From Halomonas sp. QHL1 (lineage in GTDB: Bacteria; Pseudomonadota; Gammaproteobacteria; Pseudomonadales; Halomonadaceae), in the NCBI RefSeq assembly GCF_001882345.1, contig NZ_MINL01000001.1:1821705-1885704 (forward strand): a DNA stretch of 64,000 nt. Direction: 5' to 3'. The stretch's first letter is position 1, and each line of letters opens with the position of its first letter. Positions 58,979 through 64,000 of the stretch are shown here, piece by piece. The position numbers and the translations under genes are program-made. The notes under the pieces were generated by a model. The model did not search any database and had not been told where the DNA came from. It saw only the letters and a list, made by a program, of their open reading frames with translations.

Positions 58979-61573
58979 TCATGCGGTGGCGGCAGCTTGC
59001 GTGTTATCACGACGCCGACGCTGCATTAGTACAATCAACCCAAAGAGCAAGAAGGCAGGGATCCACATTAGCTCCTTAGTCCAACGGTCGACGGGGGCCA
59101 AAACCTCGATGATTTCTTGATCGAAGTCGAAACCGAGCTCAGCCGCCTGGCTGCCGTAGGTCACCATATCAACGGTTGCCGTGCCATCCTCAATAAAGAG
59201 CTCCATGCCCAAATTATCGAGCCGCTCCTGGCCCGTTTCTCCATCAGGTACTGGCAGCGTCATGTAGGTGGTCATGGAATCGCCATAATCATCAAGACCG
59301 GCAATCTGCAGGCGCAGGGTGGAGTCTTCGTCCACCTCGCCTAGCGCTTCGACGAATTGCGCGGGCGGGATGGATTCGTAGGGATCATGAATCATGTCCA
59401 TCCAGAAACCGGGGCGGAACAGCGTGAACGCAATCAGCAGCAGCACGATAGACTCATACCAGCGGTTGCGCGTAATCATAAAGCCCTGGGTCGCGGCGGC
59501 GAAGATCAGCATGGCGATAGTCGACACCACAAAGATCAGTACCCCTTGAAGGAAGGTCACATCGATGAGTAGCAGATCAGTATTAAAGATAAACAGGAAC
59601 GGTAGCGCCGCGGTACGAAGGCTGTAATAAAACGCCTGGAAGCCGGTTCGAATAGGGTCACCACCGGATACTGCCGCCGCCGCAAAGGACGCCAGCCCCA
59701 CCGGCGGGGTAACGTCGGCCATGATACCGAAGTAGAAAACGAACAGGTGTACTGCGATTAACGGCACCAGCAGGCCATTTTCTGCCCCCAGCTGCACGAC
59801 GACCGGCGCCAACAACGCAGATACGACGATATAGTTGGCCGTGGTGGGTAAGCCCATGCCGAGAATTAAGCTGAGCACTGCGGTAAGCAGCAAGATCAGC
59901 ATTAAGTTACCCATGGCAAGCGTTTCCACTACCTCGGCCAGTACCAGGCCTACCCCGGTCTGGGATACGGCGCCGACAATGATACCCGCGGTGGCCGTAG
60001 CAATACCGATGCCGATCATGTTGCGGGCACCAGTAACTAGGCCATTCCACAAATCCATCACCCCTTCATTTAGATCCGCCCGCATATCGCTGCGTCCGCG
60101 AAAGATTGACGTAATGGGGCGCTGGGTAAGAATAATGAAAATCATGAAAACAGTGGCCCAGAAAGCCGACAGCCCTGGCGACAAACGCTCCACCATCAGA
60201 CACCAGACCAACACAATAACCGGCAAAATGTACTGCAGGCCGACCAGCACCGTCGGTTTAGTCTGAGGCAGTGAAAAGATCGGTTGGTTAGGGTCATCGA
60301 GCTCAAGCTCTGGGTAACCGGCCGCCAGTTTGAGCAGAGCGATATAAATGGCCGTAAGCCCAACGGCTACCACCCAGGGAGTCGCATCGCCCAGTAGCGG
60401 CTTGAGCCATCCAAGACCGTAATAAACAGCTAAGGCGGTTACCATCATCAGTAGTAAACCACCTAGAAAACCGATCACTTTATTGACCAGCGGCTTAGGT
60501 GGGTTACTGCTTTGCAGCCCCTGCATATTGGCCTTGAGGGCCTCAAGGTGAACGATGTAGACCAGCGCAATATAGGAGATCAATGCGGGCAGGAAGGCAT
60601 GCTTAATCACTTCGACATAAGAGATACCCACATACTCGACCATCAGGAAAGCGGCAGCCCCCATCACCGGCGGCATAATCTGTCCATTGACCGATGACGC
60701 CACTTCAACAGCACCCGCCTTTTCCGCGGAAAAACCAACACGCTTCATCATCGGCACCGTGAAGGTACCCGTGGTTACCACATTGGCAATCGAGGAGCCG
60801 GAAATTAGCCCGGTCATAGCGGAGGCCACCACGGCGGCTTTCGCTGGCCCACCGCGATAGTGACCAAGGAGCGAGAACGCCACCTTGATAAAGTAATTGC
60901 CAGCGCCAGCCTTATCGAGCAGGGCGCCGAATAACACAAATAGGAACACGAAGCTGGTTGATACCCCCAGTGCGATACCGAAGACCCCCTGGGTCGTCAA
61001 CCACTGGTGATTAATCAAGCCGAAGAGGCTCACCCCGCCGTGGGAAAGAATACCCGGCATCCAAGGGCCAGCTAGGCTATAGAGAAGAAACACCGACGCC
61101 ACAATCATTAACGGGGGGCCAAGCGCTCGACGCGTTGCCTCAAGCAGCAGCAGTATCCCGGCTATACCAATAATAACGTCCTGCAGTATTGGAGCGCCGG
61201 GGCGCTGGGATAACTGCTCGTAAAACATAAACATGTAAGCGCCACAAAAGGCCGCTGCCGCTGCAAGTACCCAATCCTGAATCGGAATACGGTCACGAGG
61301 AGAGCGCTTGAGTGCGGGATAGGCCATATACGCTAGAAAAAGCGCAAAGGCCAAGTGAATAGAGCGGGCTTCAGTGGCACTAAATACGCCAAAACCCAGA
61401 ACGAAGGGCACTGGCGATGCAATCCACAATTGAAAAAGAGACCACGCTGCCGCAATGCTTACCAAGAGCTTCCCGGGCATGCCGGCTGGCTTGCGGGCTC
61501 CCGTATCGCTGGAGGCGACCATATCCTCCAAGTCTACTCCGGCTCCCGAAGGCCTGTTCTTATCATCTGTCAT
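58979..61573 (-). CDS. TAXI-TRAP permease, fused small and large subunits (DctQM type)
   Basis: 864-residue membrane protein with about 18-20 helices. The N-terminal part corresponds to the small subunit (LLVSIAAAWSLFQLWIASPVPFVLG); the rest is the large DctM-like subunit (ILLLLEATRRALGPPLMIVASVFLLYSLAGPWMPG; SGSSIANVVTTGTFTVPMMKRVGFSAEKAGAVEVASSVNGQIMPPVMGAAAFLMVEYVG; LTAVLSLILGMGLPTTANYIVVSALLAPVV). The C-terminus carries a DUF3394-type domain (YGSQAAELGFDFDQEIIEVLAPVDRW) and a final helix. These fused permeases work with TAXI receptors, driven by a sodium or proton gradient. The receptor gene is next upstream; a hairpin and a tandem repeat separate them. Confidence 0.93.
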   Translation of the reverse strand: MTDDKNRPSGAGVDLEDMVASSDTGARKPAGMPGKLLVSIAAAWSLFQLWIASPVPFVLGFGVFSATEARSIHLAFALFLAYMAYPALKRSPRDRIPIQDWVLAAAAAFCGAYMFMFYEQLSQRPGAPILQDVIIGIAGILLLLEATRRALGPPLMIVASVFLLYSLAGPWMPGILSHGGVSLFGLINHQWLTTQGVFGIALGVSTSFVFLFVLFGALLDKAGAGNYFIKVAFSLLGHYRGGPAKAAVVASAMTGLISGSSIANVVTTGTFTVPMMKRVGFSAEKAGAVEVASSVNGQIMPPVMGAAAFLMVEYVGISYVEVIKHAFLPALISYIALVYIVHLEALKANMQGLQSSNPPKPLVNKVIGFLGGLLLMMVTALAVYYGLGWLKPLLGDATPWVVAVGLTAIYIALLKLAAGYPELELDDPNQPIFSLPQTKPTVLVGLQYILPVIVLVWCLMVERLSPGLSAFWATVFMIFIILTQRPITSIFRGRSDMRADLNEGVMDLWNGLVTGARNMIGIGIATATAGIIVGAVSQTGVGLVLAEVVETLAMGNLMLILLLTAVLSLILGMGLPTTANYIVVSALLAPVVVQLGAENGLLVPLIAVHLFVFYFGIMADVTPPVGLASFAAAAVSGGDPIRTGFQAFYYSLRTAALPFLFIFNTDLLLIDVTFLQGVLIFVVSTIAMLIFAAATQGFMITRNRWYESIVLLLIAFTLFRPGFWMDMIHDPYESIPPAQFVEALGEVDEDSTLRLQIAGLDDYGDSMTTYMTLPVPDGETGQERLDNLGMELFIEDGTATVDMVTYGSQAAELGFDFDQEIIEVLAPVDRWTKELMWIPAFLLFGLIVLMQRRRRDNTQAAATA

Positions 61574-61622
61574 CTGCCTGCCCCGCTCCGAGTCGATTGA
61601 CGCATCATTGTCATATCGAAAT

Positions 61623-61662
61623 GCCCTATCAACATTCTAAACGCCCTATCAACATTCTAAAC
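61623..61662. repeat. Perfect 20-bp tandem duplication between TAXI and permease genes
   Basis: GCCCTATCAACATTCTAAAC occurs twice in a row (61623-61642 and 61643-61662), directly after a hairpin on the transcribed strand and 50 bp before the permease start. A recent local duplication is likely. Confidence 0.85.
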
Positions 61663-61664
61663 CA

Positions 61665-61697
61665 AAATGCGCGGCACCCTGGGGTAACCGCGCATTT
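61665..61697 (-). terminator. Attenuating terminator between TAXI receptor and permease
   Basis: AAATGCGCGG (61665-61674) and CCGCGCATTT (61688-61697) pair; the minus strand then reads TGGTTTAG after ATTT. It lies 33 bp past the receptor stop and upstream of the permease in the same direction. Partial termination would leave more receptor mRNA than permease mRNA. Confidence 0.65.
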
Positions 61698-61730
61698 CTT
61701 ACTAAGGTAGTAACACCTTAGGCTTCTGGA

Positions 61731-62711
61731 TTACTCGATCCAGCCCTGTTCACGGTAGTAACGCGCCGCACCATCATGCAACGGTGCGGAAAGCCCTTCG
61801 CTTACCATCTCTTCCGGATCAAGATTTTCAAAGGCCGGATGCAGACGCTTGAAACGATCGAAGTTGTCAAAAACCGCCTTGACGGTCTGATAGATCACTT
61901 CTTCGTCAGCCTCAGAGGTGGTGACAAAGGTCGCTGCCACGCCGAAGGTTTCGACATCTTCGTCATTACCGCGATACAGACCACCCGGGATTACCGATGC
62001 GGCGTAGTACGGGTATTCATCGACAATGCCCTGAATGTCTTCGTCGTTCAACGGAATCAAACGAGCATCAACGGTGGTGGTGGCTTCTTGAATGGAGCCA
62101 TTGGGGTGGCCAACCACGTATACCATGGCATCGACGTTATTATCGGCGAGTGCCGCCGCTTGCTCGGCCGCATCAAGCTGAGATGCCAGCGAGAAAGTAT
62201 CTTCAGTCCAGCCCTTGGCTTCCATCACCACTTCCATGGTGTTGCGCTGGCCAGAACCTGGATTACCAATATTGACACGCTTGCCTTCCAGGTCATCGAG
62301 GCTCTCGATACCTGAATCAGCCCGCGCAAGCAGGGTCAACGGCTCACCGTGGACACGGAACACCGCACGCAGCTCTTCGTAGGGCTCGCCTTCGAAATTC
62401 CCAGTGCCATTGTAGGCTTGATACTGAACATCGGATTGAGCAACACCCATGTCCAATTCGCCGGACTTGATGCCATTGATATTGGCGACAGAACCACCGG
62501 TGGAAGGTGCATTACACTTGATATCAGCGTCTTCGAGGCGATTAACCAAACGACAGATCGACTGACCCACGACGTAGTAAACGCCGGTTTGGCCACCGGT
62601 GCCGATGGTGATGAATTGCTCGTCATCCTGTGCCATTGCCGGTGAGGCAAAAGCAGCGGCGGCAAGTAGCGCACCGGAGAAGGCAGTAGTGGAAAATACA
62701 TGGCGTTTCAT
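61731..62711 (-). CDS. TAXI-family TRAP substrate-binding protein
   Basis: 326 residues: a Sec signal peptide (MKRHVFSTTAFSGALLAAAAFASPAMAQ) and a TAXI/NMT1-like receptor domain, with FITIGTGGQTGVYYVVGQSICRLVNRLE, CNAPSTGGSVANINGIKSGELDMGVAQSDVQYQAYNGTG, KRVNIGNPGSGQRNTMEVVMEAKGW and a C-terminal VKAVFDNFDRFKRLHPAFENLDPEEMV. These match TAXI receptors, some of which bind glutamate or 2-oxoglutarate; the ligand here is unknown. The ATG at 62711 has AAAGAGGTG upstream; the longer frame is rejected. The fused permease and a UspA follow. Confidence 0.94.
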   Translation of the reverse strand: MKRHVFSTTAFSGALLAAAAFASPAMAQDDEQFITIGTGGQTGVYYVVGQSICRLVNRLEDADIKCNAPSTGGSVANINGIKSGELDMGVAQSDVQYQAYNGTGNFEGEPYEELRAVFRVHGEPLTLLARADSGIESLDDLEGKRVNIGNPGSGQRNTMEVVMEAKGWTEDTFSLASQLDAAEQAAALADNNVDAMVYVVGHPNGSIQEATTTVDARLIPLNDEDIQGIVDEYPYYAASVIPGGLYRGNDEDVETFGVAATFVTTSEADEEVIYQTVKAVFDNFDRFKRLHPAFENLDPEEMVSEGLSAPLHDGAARYYREQGWIE

Positions 62712-63117
62712 GAACACACCTCTTTGTATTGATGTTATGAGCGTATTTGATGTTACAAACATCGTGCGTTTTGGTCTCACCTAATGAACCGTTCCCTCAG
62801 GTGGACTTGCTCCAAAACGTTTTCAAAACATTCTGTTTTTAAGACAAACTGTTACAGGCGTCCCGTTGGCTGCCTGCTAATACTACTTTAGCGAAAAACT
62901 AAGCCTTTAGCGAAGAAAAGCGTGCTTGACGACATGCCGTAGCATCTAGCGCTATTTAAAACGCATTTCCGCTTCCTAGGATAGTAGTTTAGCGGTTGGT
63001 AACGTTTAGTAAGCGTTAATCCCCATACCGTTTTGGCATAGGGAATAATGATATTCACTGTTTGCTCGACGCGGGCGGCGACTTCTGAGCTATATGCGAC
63101 CAGCCAATCAGTGAGAA
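62712..63117. other. 406-bp intergenic region, promoter area of the TAXI-TRAP operon
   Basis: No gene visible. It holds the promoter of the receptor gene and the 3' end of the next TRAP gene. A short palindrome AAAACGTTTT (62814-62823) lies about 100 bp upstream of the receptor start; I assign no function. Confidence 0.4.
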
Positions 63118-64000
63118 TTAAACGTTATAGCCCAGCACGCTGGGCAGCCAAAGCGCAATAGCCGGGAAGATGGCGACCAGTGCCAAAGCGCAGCCCATCG
63201 CCAGAACAAACAACAGTGCCCAGCCGAGGGTTTGCTCCAAACGAATTTTGGCCACTTCGGTGGTTACCATCAAATTCACTGCCACCGGCGGGGTAAACTG
63301 ACCAATGGCAATGTTCATTGCCAATAGAATCCCAAACCACACCGGGTTCCATTCAAAGTGCTGCATTACGGGGATCAAAATCGGCATCATGATCAGATAA
63401 ATCGAGATCGCATCCAACAGCATTCCTGCGACCAGCACCGCCAGCATCACCAGGATTAGCAGCAGCACGCCGTTATCGGTCAGGCTAATAATCCACTCCG
63501 CTAAATGACGGAAGGTGCCCAGCATGGTCCCCGCCCAGGCAAAAATGCCCGCCAGGGCAATAATCAGCATCACCACCCCGGAGATAATCGCTGCCTCACC
63601 CAATAGCTCCCATAAATCGCGCAGCGACAGCTCACGGGTAAGAAACAATCCGACAATCGCCCCATAAGCCACCGCCACTACTGCCGCTTCGGTGGGAGTA
63701 AACAGACCCGAACGCAAACCGCCCAAAATCAGCACCGGGGCAAAAAGCGCCGGTATCGCCTGTTTAAAAGTCGTGCCTACGCTTAGCCGTTCAGCGCCCT
63801 CTACCGGCGTACCGCCCTCCCAACCGTAGCGCTTGGAAACGATCATGGCGGGCACCAGTAGCGCCAGTCCGGCCAAAATGCCCGGAAATAAACCTGCCGC
63901 GAAAAGTGCGCGTAAATCGACGCCCGGCACCACAATCGAGTAAAGAATCAGCGCCACTGAAGGCGGAATAAGAATCGCCGTCGAGGCAGAGGCCGCAATC
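63118..64000 (-). CDS. TRAP transporter large permease subunit (DctM), N-terminus outside window
   Basis: About 294 residues are visible; the frame is open through the window edge (IAASASTAILIPPSVALILYSIVVPGVDLRALFAAGLFPG), so the start lies beyond 64000. Typical DctM features are AILIPPSVALILYS, LRSGLFTPTEAAVVAVAYGAIVG, LVAGMLLDAISIYLIMMPILIPVMQHFEWNPVWFGILLAMNIAIGQFTPPVAVNLMV, the last being the family signature. It is the second TRAP system here and belongs to the separate-subunit DctPQM class, unlike the fused TAXI permease. DctQ and DctP genes would be expected just outside the window. Confidence 0.92.
   Translation of the reverse strand, partial: IAASASTAILIPPSVALILYSIVVPGVDLRALFAAGLFPGILAGLALLVPAMIVSKRYGWEGGTPVEGAERLSVGTTFKQAIPALFAPVLILGGLRSGLFTPTEAAVVAVAYGAIVGLFLTRELSLRDLWELLGEAAIISGVVMLIIALAGIFAWAGTMLGTFRHLAEWIISLTDNGVLLLILVMLAVLVAGMLLDAISIYLIMMPILIPVMQHFEWNPVWFGILLAMNIAIGQFTPPVAVNLMVTTEVAKIRLEQTLGWALLFVLAMGCALALVAIFPAIALWLPSVLGYNV

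Noticed and set aside
1..64000. CRISPR arrays, tRNA or rRNA genes, insertion sequences, prophage genes
   Set aside because: Scanning both strands I saw no regularly spaced direct repeats, no cloverleaf or rRNA signatures, no transposase or integrase motifs and no phage structural proteins.

Overview
The window looks like a chromosomal segment of a moderately halophilic gammaproteobacterium of the Halomonas type (Halomonadaceae). The main reason is a complete ectoine-degradation cluster in the doeA-doeB-doeX-doeC-doeD order known from Halomonas elongata. It is accompanied by a BetT-type choline carrier, TRAP transporters with a companion universal stress protein, and moderately GC-rich coding sequence. 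I see no phage, plasmid, CRISPR, rRNA or tRNA. Taxonomy and all names rest on recognising protein families by eye; no database search was run.

Layout. 1-9.3 kb: the end of leuA, two decayed gene remnants (a transporter tail and a partial uspA copy), a crcB fluoride-channel pair, a BASS/ACR3-like carrier, a 147-bp element with 16-bp terminal inverted repeats, cfa, a SulP-UspA operon and an NAD-type isocitrate dehydrogenase. 9.3-19.9 kb: a metal block (ZntA-type ATPase, MerR regulator, ZIP carrier), a frameshifted small gene, a soluble PAS-PAS-MCP protein resembling BdlA, 1-Cys peroxiredoxin, a CNNM protein, a LysE exporter, luxS with an ABM-fold partner, DUF302 and a type II haloacid dehalogenase. 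20-26 kb: the doe cluster, which turns ectoine into N-acetyl-diaminobutyrate, diaminobutyrate, aspartate semialdehyde and aspartate, with the Lrp-type regulator DoeX.

26-36 kb: ghrA, DUF3108 protein, lysO, an EamA exporter, an OsmC-YcaO fusion, a fluoroacetate-dehalogenase-like hydrolase, and a LysR / zinc-type oxidoreductase / TetR group in which the oxidoreductase has lost its C-terminus to a frameshift. 36-44.3 kb: an RND efflux operon with a BaeSR-like two-component system, a lipoprotein esterase and a Spy/CpxP-like periplasmic protein. 44.4-48.4 kb: BetT behind a BetI-like operator, then a second SulP carrier.

48.5-57.3 kb: alcohol dehydrogenase and acetaldehyde dehydrogenase beside an ErdR-like response regulator, facing a tightly overlapping minus-strand operon: a cysteine-free periplasmic protein of the Oxidored_molyb fold, a membrane hybrid kinase with HPt, a FIST protein (NosP-like) and a soluble NahK/ErcS-type hybrid kinase. 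This is the most interesting system here: a probable multi-input phosphorelay beside alcohol oxidation genes. 57.4-64 kb: DUF2189 membrane protein, a TAXI-TRAP transporter with a TeaD-like UspA, and the start of a second TRAP system cut by the window edge.
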